Positions 16,369 to 24,174 of a DNA stretch of 57,341 nt are shown one piece after another; within the stretch, counting starts at the first letter, position 1, and the number at the start of each line of letters is the position of its first letter. This DNA is from Arthrobacter humicola (lineage in GTDB: Bacteria > Actinomycetota > Actinomycetes > Actinomycetales > Micrococcaceae): assembly GCF_022803015.1 (NCBI RefSeq), contig NZ_JAFKON010000016.1:1-57341 (forward strand), in the 5' to 3' direction. A program made the position numbers and the translations under genes. The notes below the pieces were generated by a model that was given only the letters and a program-made list of their open reading frames with translations, was not told where the DNA came from and did not search any database.

Positions 16369-17316
16369 ATGGACCCGGACACAGAAGATTTTCTTACCCC
16401 CCTCCCAGGACAGGAATGGGCCTACCGACTTCGTGACGAATCGCCCTCCGAAAGAGTGCAAGTTCTGGCGTTGCACCAAGAGGCGCGTAGGTTTCGGGTT
16501 GAGATCCGTCACCTGGATGGGAAAGCTTCCGGCAAGGAAGAAAATGTGCCTCGTGGACGGCTCAAGGTGCCATGGAACGAGGTTGCCGAGTACGACACCA
16601 CCATGGATGGGTGGAGTCGTCTGAAAGCAGAGTCCATCGACAAGAACGAGTCCTCAGCCATGTGGGCAGCTCTTGAGCTAGTCATCCCTTCGGAAGTTGC
16701 CGAGCTATTTGTCGCTCCCGTCGACGATGCCCTGGTTGTCCACGATCAACCGGCACTTGAAACACTTACAGGCCAGCCCCTGTCCGCTTTCCAGGCCAAG
16801 CATTCCTGGATCGGTTACGACGGGAAGCCATGCCTTTCACCCCTCGCCTCCCTGTCTGTAGTGGAGATGGCCTGTCGCAAGAATCCAACTCCGGTTCTGG
16901 ATCTGGTCATGGCAGAAGAGGCCGACGTTCGGGAAAAATCCAAGCGAGGCGGCACGACTGAGGACTGGGAAACCCGGAAACCAGTAGAAACCTCGCCCCG
17001 GTACGAATACGAGTTCTACGTCCGCTGGAAGAAACCCGTGCATGAGCTTCTCCGCCAGTGGTGCGGATATCGTTCCGTAACCGCACACGAGCGGCTCTTG
17101 GCAGCCGAGGCGGAGGTCAATCGTCTGGACGTCCTCCTGGCCTGGTCCGTCGACTGCATTCGCCGGACCAACGAGAGCACTGCCGAAGCAATTGAAAAAG
17201 AGCACGAGGAGGACCGCATCACCCCATACAACCTCCGCCCCGTTCCCCAACGCCCACTGGAGCCCCATGAAATTCCCGTCATTCAGGTTCCCAGCCGCCG
17301 GCGCTGGCCCCGCTGA
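16369..17316 (+). CDS. Hypothetical protein in defence cluster
   Basis: A 315-residue protein I do not recognise. It starts at ATG 16369 (M-D-P-D-T-E-D-F-L). The N-terminal 90 residues look like a beta-barrel-type region (E-W-A-Y-R-L-R-D-E, R-F-R-V-E-I-R-H-L-D-G) followed by R-L-K-V-P-W-N-E-V, and the C-terminal half is helical with many charged residues (E-A-I-E-K-E-H-E-E-D) and ends with a proline-rich tail. No membrane segment, no nuclease motif. Its position between two nuclease-like genes suggests a part in defence, but this is only context. Confidence 0.5.
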   Translation: MDPDTEDFLTPLPGQEWAYRLRDESPSERVQVLALHQEARRFRVEIRHLDGKASGKEENVPRGRLKVPWNEVAEYDTTMDGWSRLKAESIDKNESSAMWAALELVIPSEVAELFVAPVDDALVVHDQPALETLTGQPLSAFQAKHSWIGYDGKPCLSPLASLSVVEMACRKNPTPVLDLVMAEEADVREKSKRGGTTEDWETRKPVETSPRYEYEFYVRWKKPVHELLRQWCGYRSVTAHERLLAAEAEVNRLDVLLAWSVDCIRRTNESTAEAIEKEHEEDRITPYNLRPVPQRPLEPHEIPVIQVPSRRRWPR

Positions 17317-17533
17317 GGCCCGACAGCGCTGGCCCCAGTCACACCCAGATGTGCCGCTTGGTAGAAGAGGCACCATCTCGCTGGATTTGCCACACTATGC
17401 ATGCCTTTTCTGGCACAAACAGAAATAGTATGCACCCCCGAGCGATGGACCAACGCTGCCTCCAGTAATGTTTTGACGGCACCTCCTTGACCGTCAGGGA
17501 AGCGACTGTACTGAGCACTTTTAGGAGCGTTCC

Positions 17534-18349
17534 ATGTATCACCCGCCGGATCGGCTTGATCGCCAGTACTTCAAGCCCCTGTGGGACATGATGCGGGAGC
17601 GCGCCGCCATTATGGCCAAAGACGGCAGCAGTTGGGAGGACCGTCGGCGCGACATCGCGGCATGGGCGTCAAAGATGACTGACGGGTTGTATCCCCGGCC
17701 GGCCCACATGCCTCCTAAGCCAAAAGAGCCTGGGTTTTTCGGATCTAGTAAGAAATACCGGCAAGACCTTTTGCGGTACTACGAAACGCACGATCCGCAG
17801 TTTTTCGCGCGCCGAGACGTAAACGAGTGGCTAAATGAGTGTTCAGAACAACTATTCGGAGATGCCCGTTGGGAGCTCAGCCGGCCTGCCGCAAGCGTGC
17901 CAGTAGCATCCGCGACCGTTGACCGAGGCGATTTATTGTGGGAACCGCAGGGAGGTAGGCCTGAACCGATGACTGTGTGCTCTCCCCGGCAGGCAGAGTT
18001 CCTCGCGAAGGCTTGGATGCAGTACCTTGGCGCCACCGGATGCAAAGTTTCTCAGGCAACGCGAGACGGCGGAATTGACGTGGACAGCGAGCATTTCGTG
18101 GGAGAAGTGAAGCACCATGCCGAACCGGTCTCCCCTGGAATCGTCCGCCAAATCGTTGGGGTTGCCTCCATCGAAGGCAAGATCCCCCTGGTCTTCTCTC
18201 TGAGCGGGTACTCAGAGGCGGCGCTGGACGTAGGCCGGAGGGCCGGGGCTGCGCTCTTCACCTACAGCTTCGAGCAAGGAACGCTCAGCGCCCTTTCCCC
18301 CCAGGGGGAAAGGGCGCTGAAGCTGGGTCTGCTGAGCCTCATCGTCTAG
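17534..18349 (+). CDS. Mrr-like restriction endonuclease
   Basis: A 271-residue protein from ATG 17534 (ttttaggagcgttcc upstream gives AGGAG). The C-terminal domain carries A-E-F-L-A-K-A-W-M-Q-Y-L-G-A-T-G, then R-D-G-G-I-D-V and G-E-V-K-H-H (residues about 156-195), followed by R-Q-I-V-G-V-A. This is the D...ExK nuclease core of the Mrr_cat family, which cuts modified or foreign DNA. The N-terminal ~140 residues are basic and aromatic and may bind DNA. A perfect hairpin lies within the 3' end of the gene. It stands alone on its strand. Confidence 0.75.
   Translation: MYHPPDRLDRQYFKPLWDMMRERAAIMAKDGSSWEDRRRDIAAWASKMTDGLYPRPAHMPPKPKEPGFFGSSKKYRQDLLRYYETHDPQFFARRDVNEWLNECSEQLFGDARWELSRPAASVPVASATVDRGDLLWEPQGGRPEPMTVCSPRQAEFLAKAWMQYLGATGCKVSQATRDGGIDVDSEHFVGEVKHHAEPVSPGIVRQIVGVASIEGKIPLVFSLSGYSEAALDVGRRAGAALFTYSFEQGTLSALSPQGERALKLGLLSLIV
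18286..18319 (+). terminator. Perfect 15-bp hairpin inside the Mrr-like gene end
   Basis: cagcgccctttcccc (18286-18300) and ggggaaagggcgctg (18305-18319) form a perfect 15-bp stem with a 4-base loop, 30 bases before the stop codon, coding for L-S-A-L-S-P-Q-G-E-R-A-L-K. No T-run follows. It may act as an intragenic terminator, an RNA stability element or a site for a recombinase. Confidence 0.4.
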
Positions 18350-18585
18350 GACTCCTGGCGGCACACCATGCCGCAGGGCACTGCAGGCTCGAATCCTCGA
18401 CACAGATTATTCAGGACTGAAAGCTAGCTGCTTAAGGTGGCGTGGCGTCTCAGTTCCTAGGAAGTGGAACGCCCGGGGCTGGTTCTTCGAAGAGTTGCGA
18501 CACGCCACGACATTTCGTTCCAAAACTATCTTCTTTTTGACGTCCCGCGCGGAGCGTGCAGGATAAGTATCGGTACAGTGAATCC

Positions 18586-19197
18586 ATGGAAATTGGGTAT
18601 GCCCGCGTCTCGACCGCGAAACAGGACCTCGACCGGCAGATCGACGCACTACGCGGCGAGGGCATTCCTGCCCGGCGCATCTACGTGGACAAGAAGTCCG
18701 GATCCACCACAAACCGGCCCGGACTTCATGAAGCACTCGACCAGGCCCGCGATGGGGACGTGATCGTTGTGCATACCCTGGATCGGCTGGGCCGCACTGT
18801 CCGGGACACTCTGAACCTCATCCACGACCTGGCAGGCCGCGGTGTCGGAGTCCGGAACCTGGCTGACCCGATCCGGGTTGATTCCGCCAATCCAGAAGAT
18901 CCCATGTCGCAGTTGGCAGTTGTGATGCTCGCACTCTTCGGCCAAATGGAGCGAACCTACGCGATCGAACGCGCAGCCCACGCGCGTGCCGTTGCTGCTG
19001 CTAAAGGCAAAAGGATCGGCCGGCCCAGCGTGATCGATCCAGCGAAGCTTGCCTACGCAGCACACCTTCGCGACCAGGAAAATCAGTCCATCTCCGAGAT
19101 CGTCGAAGCCACCGGTATCACCCGCTCCAGCCTCTACCGTTACCTGCCACCCCGTCCACCAGAGACGCTGACCGCCGAGAACCAGGAGAACGTCTAA
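18586..19197 (+). CDS. Serine recombinase, resolvase/invertase family
   Basis: A 203-residue small serine recombinase. The N-terminal catalytic domain opens M-E-I-G-Y-A-R-V-S-T with Ser9 as nucleophile; R-L-G-R-T and the E-helix Q-M-E-R-T-Y-A-I-E-R-A are present, then K-G-K-R-I-G-R-P and a C-terminal helix-turn-helix (S-I-S-E-I-V-E-A-T-G-I-T-R-S-S-L-Y-R). ATG 18586 is the usual start for the family; a GTG at 18556 is in frame. No transposase gene is nearby, so it more likely resolves plasmid multimers or is left from a lost element. The 235 bases upstream could contain its res site. Confidence 0.88.
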   Translation: MEIGYARVSTAKQDLDRQIDALRGEGIPARRIYVDKKSGSTTNRPGLHEALDQARDGDVIVVHTLDRLGRTVRDTLNLIHDLAGRGVGVRNLADPIRVDSANPEDPMSQLAVVMLALFGQMERTYAIERAAHARAVAAAKGKRIGRPSVIDPAKLAYAAHLRDQENQSISEIVEATGITRSSLYRYLPPRPPETLTAENQENV

Positions 19198-19241
19198 GGA
19201 GCCCAGCGTTGGTGGCGGACCGTGCACGCGATAATGACGGC

Positions 19242-19271
19242 ATGAGTGAATCACGAATGCCTCTCTTCTGA
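19242..19271 (+). CDS. Possible 9-codon leader coupled to the HNH gene
   Basis: ATG 19242 opens M-S-E-S-R-M-P-L-F and a TGA whose last base is the first base of the HNH start codon (tgatg at 19269-19273). This termination-reinitiation arrangement would tie HNH translation to the leader. The alternative is a single-base frameshift separating the true N-terminus from the gene. Confidence 0.35.
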   Translation: MSESRMPLF

Positions 19272-19936
19272 TGGTCAGACCCAAACCGGAGCTCGTTGAG
19301 TGGACGTGCCGAGGCTGCGGGCTCACCATTCAGAGCCACCTCCGTAACCGGCTCTACTGCTCCAGGGACTGTTCACTTCTGTACCGTTCCACGAGGGCGT
19401 CCTCTAAGTGCCCGCTTTGCCGGGACGGCGACCCCGACAGGATCTGGTTCTGGCCGACGTACGATCTGCGCGCGGAAGCCGAGCAACGCGAATTAGCATT
19501 CGCTGAAGCACACGAGCGCTGCCGCCGTGCTGAGATGGATAACGCCGGGCGGCCGACAGAATGCCAGTGCTTCGAATGCGCCCGGGCTCGGGGCGAAGAC
19601 CCGCAGCAGCGCTCAACCGGTTCACGCGGACACACTCGGAAGGTCACGGTCGAATTTCGGAGAAATCGAGACCACATCCTCGAGCGCGCTGGCTGGATCT
19701 GCGAGATCTGCCAGCTCCCCATTGACCGCGATGCTCACCCACTCCACGACCGAGCCCCTTCGGTCGACCACATCATCCCTGTCCGCGAGGGCGGCAGCGA
19801 CGACTTCGACAACCTCCGAGCCACACACCGATGGTGCAACATCAGGCGAGAACACCCGTACGACGGTTACGACCAACAAATCTTGGAAGATGCCCGCACC
19901 CGATTCCTAGGCCCCGAAGGAGCCAGACGGGACTGA
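19271..19936 (+). CDS. HNH endonuclease with zinc-binding N-terminus
   Basis: A 221-residue protein. The N-terminal ~55 residues contain C-R-G-C, C-S-R-D-C and C-P-L-C pairs (zinc finger), then a charged helix and C-Q-C-F-E-C. The C-terminal HNH domain reads C-E-I-C-Q-L-P-I-D, S-V-D-H-I-I-P-V-R-E-G-G-S-D-D-F, D-N-L-R-A-T-H-R-W-C-N (about residues 143-195), with the D-H metal pair, the N-L and the terminal H. Such enzymes cut DNA in phage packaging, homing or defence. The start overlaps a tiny upstream reading frame and has no ribosome site of its own. Confidence 0.82.
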   Translation: MVRPKPELVEWTCRGCGLTIQSHLRNRLYCSRDCSLLYRSTRASSKCPLCRDGDPDRIWFWPTYDLRAEAEQRELAFAEAHERCRRAEMDNAGRPTECQCFECARARGEDPQQRSTGSRGHTRKVTVEFRRNRDHILERAGWICEICQLPIDRDAHPLHDRAPSVDHIIPVREGGSDDFDNLRATHRWCNIRREHPYDGYDQQILEDARTRFLGPEGARRD

Positions 19937-20078
19937 GGTTCCCAACGGACAAGCTTGCGATCGGCCATGTGTTGGCGGGGCCACCAGTGCCCGCACCGAT
20001 GATCGGAAGGATTCACTAGGTACACAGAGACCGAGCGATCGCAGAATGCCGCCACCCAGCGTTGGATCCCACAATCGC

Positions 20079-20408
20079 TTAGGCATGAGCATCCTCGTAG
20101 GCTTTCCTGATGACCCGGCTAATGCTTCCGCGGGATCGGGGGCTGTACCCGTTGGCGGTGGCCCACTCCCGGATCTTATGAGTCTCTTCCGGGCCAGTCG
20201 ATCCGGTCGTACCGCTCCGGCTCCCTGAGCCTCGGCCAACGCGACGGCCCTGGTACCTAAACGGTGCCATTGCCGCGCGCAGTTCGGACGCATTCGCAGC
20301 CGTCAGATCGATTTCATAGTCGGCGCCGTCAAGGGAAAACCGGAGGGTTTCCTGGGCATCCTCACCGGAAATATCATCGATCAGCTGGACATGTACTCTG
20401 CGGGCCAT
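20079..20408 (-). CDS. lsr2: Lsr2-type nucleoid-associated protein
   Basis: A 109-residue Lsr2 homologue, starting at ATG 20408 after aaaaggat. The N-terminal dimerisation domain begins M-A-R-R-V-H-V-Q-L-I-D-D and contains F-S-L-D-G-A-D-Y-E-I-D-L-T and L-R-A-A-M-A-P-F; after a G/S/R linker comes the DNA-binding part I-R-E-W-A-T-A-N-G-Y-S-P-R-S-R-G-S-I-S-R and V-I-R-K-A-Y-E-D-A-H. Lsr2 coats AT-rich DNA and silences acquired genes in Actinobacteria. In the usual R-G-R AT-hook the last arginine is serine here (R-G-S). Plasmid copies may keep conjugation or cargo genes quiet in new hosts. Confidence 0.9.
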   Translation of the reverse strand: MARRVHVQLIDDISGEDAQETLRFSLDGADYEIDLTAANASELRAAMAPFRYQGRRVGRGSGSRSGTTGSTGPEETHKIREWATANGYSPRSRGSISRVIRKAYEDAHA

Positions 20409-20475
20409 TGGATCCTTTTCGTGGTGGGTCATGTTGCCGACTCCCCAACCGACAACAGCATTACCTCTATCGTCT

Positions 20476-20547
20476 TTAAACGCTAGCCATGGCCCGCGGA
20501 ATCGTATTGTCAGCCTTAGGCATCCGCTGCAGAAGGTCAATGTTCAT
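20476..20547 (-). CDS. Possible 23-residue peptide upstream of lsr2
   Basis: ATG 20547 is preceded four bases away by GGGGAGG, the best ribosome binding site in this neighbourhood, and opens M-N-I-D-L-L-Q-R-M-P-K-A-D before a TAA at 20476. The stop lies 67 bases ahead of the lsr2 start, in another frame. It may be a leader peptide for lsr2 or a small protein. Confidence 0.4.
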   Translation of the reverse strand: MNIDLLQRMPKADNTIPRAMASV

Positions 20548-20577
20548 AGAGCCTCCCCTAGCAGCCGGCCGTATAGT

Positions 20578-20946
20578 TCAGCTGTCTTTGAGCTTCCGGC
20601 CCCCGGGAAGATTCTCACCCCAGGACGGGTACATCGAACCCTCGTTGTGCTCGGCTTCTCGGCGGGCCGTCTCTGCTTCGATGGCTTTCGCCACGAAGTG
20701 GCTCCAAGTGTTATCCCCTTCGGCGTAGCTGGTCGCCCGGTATGCGGCCCGCGCCCGGTTCCGCAGCGCGGCGGGGATACTCACCGTCATATTCGCTGTT
20801 TCGGCTTCTTTGGGCTCCGCCTTCTTCGACGTCTCCGGCCGGTGCCCCGGGAGCATCCGTGCCAGCGGCGCCTCGGCGGCCGGCGCTGCCGTACGCCGCG
20901 GGGGCAATCCGAGTGCGGGGCGGCTGGGTGTCAGTTCGGCGCTCAC
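20578..20946 (-). CDS. ParB-like ribbon-helix-helix partition protein
   Basis: A 122-residue basic protein. The N-terminal half is a flexible A/P/K-rich arm; residues about 52-95 (M-T-V-S-I-P-A-A-L-R-N-R-A-R-A-A, then a helix with N-T-W-S-H-F-V-A-K-A-I-E-A-E) form a ribbon-helix-helix of the kind in actinobacterial centromere-binding proteins that partner ParA. The GTG start at 20946 overlaps the parA stop. It should bind the repeat cluster upstream of parA, both for segregation and to repress the operon. Confidence 0.75.
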   Translation of the reverse strand: MSAELTPSRPALGLPPRRTAAPAAEAPLARMLPGHRPETSKKAEPKEAETANMTVSIPAALRNRARAAYRATSYAEGDNTWSHFVAKAIEAETARREAEHNEGSMYPSWGENLPGGRKLKDS

Positions 20947-21857
20947 GCGTTGACCTCCTGGGACTCTGCAACGGCAATCCGACGCGTCACTTCCATGGCG
21001 ACTGCGTGGAGATCCTCAGCCACGCTGGAAGCCGACTTCGGCCCAGCATTGCCGCCCTTCGCTTCACCGCGCAGGACCTCCCACCATTTCGGTCCCTTAC
21101 TGAGCTCCCGCTCGAGCTCATGGGCCAGCAAACCACGCTCACGGCACGCCTGGGCCGTGGCCTCCGCATGGCGGATGCTCATCGGGAACAGCACTTCGTC
21201 CGTGCCAAAATCAGCGGTGAGGTGGTCGCGGGTGACCTTGTGTACCTGCTTGGAATTCGTACCGGTACCAACCAGGACGACGCCCAATAGGTCCAGAGAA
21301 GGATTTAGGCCGACGACGCTGTCCATGCGCGCCGCGACAGCGGCGACACCCTTACGGCTGGACATGTCTGTCTTCAGCGGTACCAGTGCGTAGCGGGCGG
21401 CAGCTACCGCGGCAGCCTGCAGGGGCTCGTTTCCTGGCGGGCAATCCAACAGCACCAGATCGTACTCCCCCGCGACGCCGGCAAGCAGTTTGGCCAGGGC
21501 CAGCTGCGCAGCGTCACGATCCTTCTGGGCTTTGGCTCCAAGGAAAGCCGCGGCATCGTCGAGATGGGGGCCGCCGGCGATGACATCAAGGTTGGGTCGG
21601 ACGCCGGTCAGCAGGTCGGGTTCTCCCCCGAAACACAGCGAAGCCGCCAGACTTCTGCCGCCGTCACCTTGGTCGGCGTAGCCGAGGTCCTCGGCGAGGT
21701 TTCCTTGAGGGTCAAGATCCACGAGGAGCACACGCGATCCGCCCTCGGCGAGGAGTCCACCTACGTTAGCCACCAGGCTGGTCTTGAAGACCCCGCCTTT
21801 GCCGTTGATTACCGCGATAACGCGGCCTAGGGCACCGCGGTCCAGATCGTGTTTCAT
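20943..21857 (-). CDS. parA: ParA-family partition ATPase
   Basis: A 304-residue ParA. I take ATG 21857 (M-K-H-D-L-D-R-G-A-L-G) because the longer in-frame sequence only translates the upstream repeats. The deviant Walker A motif I-N-G-K-G-G-V-F-K-T-S is at residues 18-28, L-L-V-D-L-D-P-Q-G-N follows at about 50, and the Walker B-like L-V-L-L-D-C-P-P-G-N is near 145. ParA forms ATP-dependent dimers on the nucleoid and moves plasmids bound by the centromere protein encoded next. The C-terminal 30 residues form an extra tail. Confidence 0.93.
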   Translation of the reverse strand: MKHDLDRGALGRVIAVINGKGGVFKTSLVANVGGLLAEGGSRVLLVDLDPQGNLAEDLGYADQGDGGRSLAASLCFGGEPDLLTGVRPNLDVIAGGPHLDDAAAFLGAKAQKDRDAAQLALAKLLAGVAGEYDLVLLDCPPGNEPLQAAAVAAARYALVPLKTDMSSRKGVAAVAARMDSVVGLNPSLDLLGVVLVGTGTNSKQVHKVTRDHLTADFGTDEVLFPMSIRHAEATAQACRERGLLAHELERELSKGPKWWEVLRGEAKGGNAGPKSASSVAEDLHAVAMEVTRRIAVAESQEVNA

Positions 21858-21896
21858 CAAATCCCCTTCCAAAGTGATCCAAGCGTAGCCAGCAAC

Positions 21897-22130
21897 ACTG
21901 GCTTTACTTGTGAAGCTGGTTTCCGTGTCTTCGCTTTTTTCACTTGTGAAACCAGTAAAAAAGGTAAATACAAGTTGACTTGGTTTGCTGGTTTCACTTG
22001 CTTCACAAGTGAAACCAGCAACTCTCCGAGTATCCGGGCTGACGTAACACTCCCCCGCAAAACTGGCTTTACTTGTGAAGCTGGTTTCCATGACTTCGCT
22101 TTTTTCACTTGTGAAACAAGTGAAGCCAGC
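21897..22130. repeat. Partition centromere/operator repeats
   Basis: Two 59-bp direct repeats (21897-21955 and 22062-22120, only three differences) each hold two copies of an acttgtgaa-type core. Between them gctggtttcacttg (21987-22000) and caagtgaaaccagc (22006-22019) form a perfect 14-bp dyad with a 5-base gap. The core recurs at least seven times in both orientations between the rep 3' end and parA. This is the expected layout of a centromere bound by a ribbon-helix-helix protein; it could also contain iterons of an origin. Confidence 0.75.
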
Positions 22131-22181
22131 ACATACGTCCTGGCTTTGTGCTGGTTCCCGTCGTCTGCCCGCGGCGAAGCG

Positions 22182-24038
22182 TTATGCCACCCGCCAAAGT
22201 GTCCCGACCAAGTCCAGTTCGTTTTCGGAGGGAGGGATCCAGTAAAGGTCAGAGTCGGGGTCTTCCACTTCGTGTTCTGCAAGTTCAGGTACTAGATGCC
22301 TGTCCAGCCAGGCGTGCCAGGCTGCGCGTTGCTTTCGATGGCGGCTGATCTGCTCTGCGGCGTCGTCCAGTGCCCCGAGCCGGCGCGCTAGTGCCGTCAA
22401 GCTTGTCCCGGCTGTAATGGTCCAGTGCCCGTGCCGGCGTTCGATCATGTTGTAGCTGCTCATGGCGCCCAGAGCTGTTTCGACGGCCGTGCGACTGAGT
22501 CCTGTAGACCGAACGATTGCTGCTGTGGTGGGGGAGAGGCGTCCGCGTTCGATGGATTCGTAGACGAGGGCTGCGACGTCGCCCAGGGCGCGGAAGACGG
22601 GGCGGATGCCATGGATTTTTCCGCTGCGCCAGGAGAGTTCCCGTGCGAGTTGTTCAAAGTGCGGGGGGAGTTGGATCACGTAGGCGTCGGCGTTTCGGCC
22701 GCGGGCATCGGAGACTTTGGTCAGGATGCCGTCTGAGGCTTCTTGCAGCAGGGGGAGGAGTCTGGCGATGGTGCCGTGGTGTTTGCCCATTGCAGTGGCG
22801 AAGGTACGGCAACCCACGTCCAACAGATCGGTTTCCATGGTTCGCATGTAGCCGAGCACTGCACGCAGCAGCAGGCGCAGGCTTAGGCCATCGCGTCCGC
22901 GTTCTTTCAGTCTGTGGTCCAGAACAGCGTAGAGGACATTTTCAAGATCGTTCACGAGCTGGTGTAGGGCAGCTTTACTGCTGGTTCTGCTGGCCCCCCC
23001 TGTGGGTTCTGGGAGGCTTGTGTCGTTAATACGGGTAGTCTTTCTGTCTGCTGGCTGGGTTCCCCGTTTTTGGATCCAGCGGCAGGCCTCGGCCCACTCT
23101 GCGTAGATGAGGCGTTCCTGCCGGTCGGTGCTGGTGTAGAGGGCTGCGAGGCCGGGGAACTGGCCGCCCAGCTCGCGGCGGACCTGGTCCAGGGTCCAGC
23201 CACAGGAGGCGAAGTGGTTCAGGACGGCCATGCGGGCCTCTGAAGGGCTGGCGTACTTGGCCGTGTCGTACAGCCCTGTACGGGCCAGCACCCGTAAGGG
23301 GGACTGGATACCGGCGAAGGGAATGGGGGGAATACCGTGCGCCGTCGCGGCGGCGGCCATCTTGGCGGTGCGGTCTTTCAGCTCGTGGGCGCGCTGGAGC
23401 TCGGGCGCCAGAGCCCGCCGGAGCGCGGTGACAGCGCTGGCGGGATTACGGCGGCGCAGGATGTCGTATGCAGTGGCCAGGGGAGTGGTGAGGATCTGGT
23501 GACCGCCGGATTTATGCGCGGAACCTGGAACCCGGATACAGCCATCAGTGATGTTCTGGTGCGGACTTGGATCGAGACTCGGAGCCAGGAGGGTCATTGC
23601 TTCGACAAGTTTCCGGACTTCCGGGCCGCTCATTCTTTCTGCGAGCGGGATGTAGAGATGGCGTCCGCCGCTCGGGGAGACGTCCGCGACGTAGCGGATA
23701 CCGCAGCTTTCCAAGAGGTTCACAAGCCGTTGGGCGTCATCATCGACGACTCCCTGCAGCGCTTTAGAGGTGTCCAGGTCAAGGCAGAGAGTAGCCACGG
23801 AGCCATCTGCACCATGAATGAGGACAGCCGCCGGCCGTGCCGGCAACGTCGCAGTGATCCGGGGCGGGTTCTGCGGCCGCGGGTACTGGAAGCGACCGCC
23901 GATCCAGCGTCCCAAGCGGTAAGTAGATGCGCCGGCGATTAATGGGGCAAGTGCCCATGTCATTTCGGGCGTGACTTGACGCGCCGACTGTAGTGCGTCG
24001 GATGTTGACGACACGGCCGCTACAGGTACCATAGACAA
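22182..24038 (-). CDS. Replication initiator with primase-polymerase domain
   Basis: A 618-residue protein, the likely Rep. TTG 24038 is preferred over ATG 24032 because gaaggga sits seven bases upstream of the TTG. The N-terminal half has the archaeo-eukaryotic primase signature: L-C-L-D-L-D-T-S near residue 87, S-G-G-R-H-L-Y-I-P-L near 123 and R-V-P-G-S-A-H-K near 170. The middle is helical; around residues 500-560 lies a winged-helix-like segment (L-S-P-T-T-A-A-I-V-R-S-T-G-L-S-R-T-A-V-E) probably binding the origin. Prim-pol Rep proteins prime and extend plasmid DNA. It precedes parA on the same strand. Confidence 0.8.
   Translation of the reverse strand: MSMVPVAAVSSTSDALQSARQVTPEMTWALAPLIAGASTYRLGRWIGGRFQYPRPQNPPRITATLPARPAAVLIHGADGSVATLCLDLDTSKALQGVVDDDAQRLVNLLESCGIRYVADVSPSGGRHLYIPLAERMSGPEVRKLVEAMTLLAPSLDPSPHQNITDGCIRVPGSAHKSGGHQILTTPLATAYDILRRRNPASAVTALRRALAPELQRAHELKDRTAKMAAAATAHGIPPIPFAGIQSPLRVLARTGLYDTAKYASPSEARMAVLNHFASCGWTLDQVRRELGGQFPGLAALYTSTDRQERLIYAEWAEACRWIQKRGTQPADRKTTRINDTSLPEPTGGASRTSSKAALHQLVNDLENVLYAVLDHRLKERGRDGLSLRLLLRAVLGYMRTMETDLLDVGCRTFATAMGKHHGTIARLLPLLQEASDGILTKVSDARGRNADAYVIQLPPHFEQLARELSWRSGKIHGIRPVFRALGDVAALVYESIERGRLSPTTAAIVRSTGLSRTAVETALGAMSSYNMIERRHGHWTITAGTSLTALARRLGALDDAAEQISRHRKQRAAWHAWLDRHLVPELAEHEVEDPDSDLYWIPPSENELDLVGTLWRVA
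24005..24032 (+). promoter_or_regulatory. Candidate promoter of the antisense RNA
   Basis: TTGACG (24005-24010) and TACCAT (24027-24032), 16 bases apart, on the strand opposite to rep and overlapping its first codons. Transcription would start about 24040 and run across the rep leader. Confidence 0.45.
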
Positions 24039-24039
24039 C

Positions 24040-24174
24040 AGCTAGTCCCTTCGGGGTATAGCAAATGGAGCGCCCCTCACGGGGAGCTTGATAAGTTCAG
24101 ATCGCTGATCCGCCAAGATGTGGATCTGAACGTCATACTTTTTGAAGGCCCGCGAAAGCGGGCCTTCAGTTTTT
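24040..24174 (+). ncRNA. Putative antisense RNA controlling rep
   Basis: About 135 bases on the plus strand, complementary to the rep leader including its ribosome site (24046-24052). Three stem-loops are visible: agcgcccc/ggggagct (24069-24088, one mismatch), gttcagatc/gatctgaac (24095-24131, 19-base loop) and a final terminator (24143-24168) followed by gttttt. The order CopG-like gene, antisense RNA, rep is that of pMV158-type copy control. Existence of the RNA is inferred from promoter, hairpins, terminator and position; the 5' end is approximate. Confidence 0.55.
24143..24174 (+). terminator. Rho-independent terminator
   Basis: tgaaggcccgc (24143-24153), gaaa loop, gcgggccttca (24158-24168), then gttttt. 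The T-run is on the plus strand only, so it ends a rightward transcript, which must come from the rep leader region since no plus-strand gene precedes it. Confidence 0.85.

Noticed and set aside
18586..19936. A transposon carrying the resolvase and HNH genes
   Set aside because: No transposase, no terminal inverted repeats and no target duplication seen around the pair.
21858..22091. N-terminal extension of ParA by 78 residues
   Set aside because: The extension merely translates the centromere repeats (recurrent F-T-S-K-A-S segments); the start at 21857 fits the family.
21897..22130. CRISPR array
   Set aside because: Repeats are two long direct copies with internal dyads, no regular spacers and no cas genes.
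24143..24174. Terminator for the CopG-like gene
   Set aside because: The T-run is on the plus strand only, so it cannot be the main terminator of this minus-strand gene; better explained by a plus-strand RNA.
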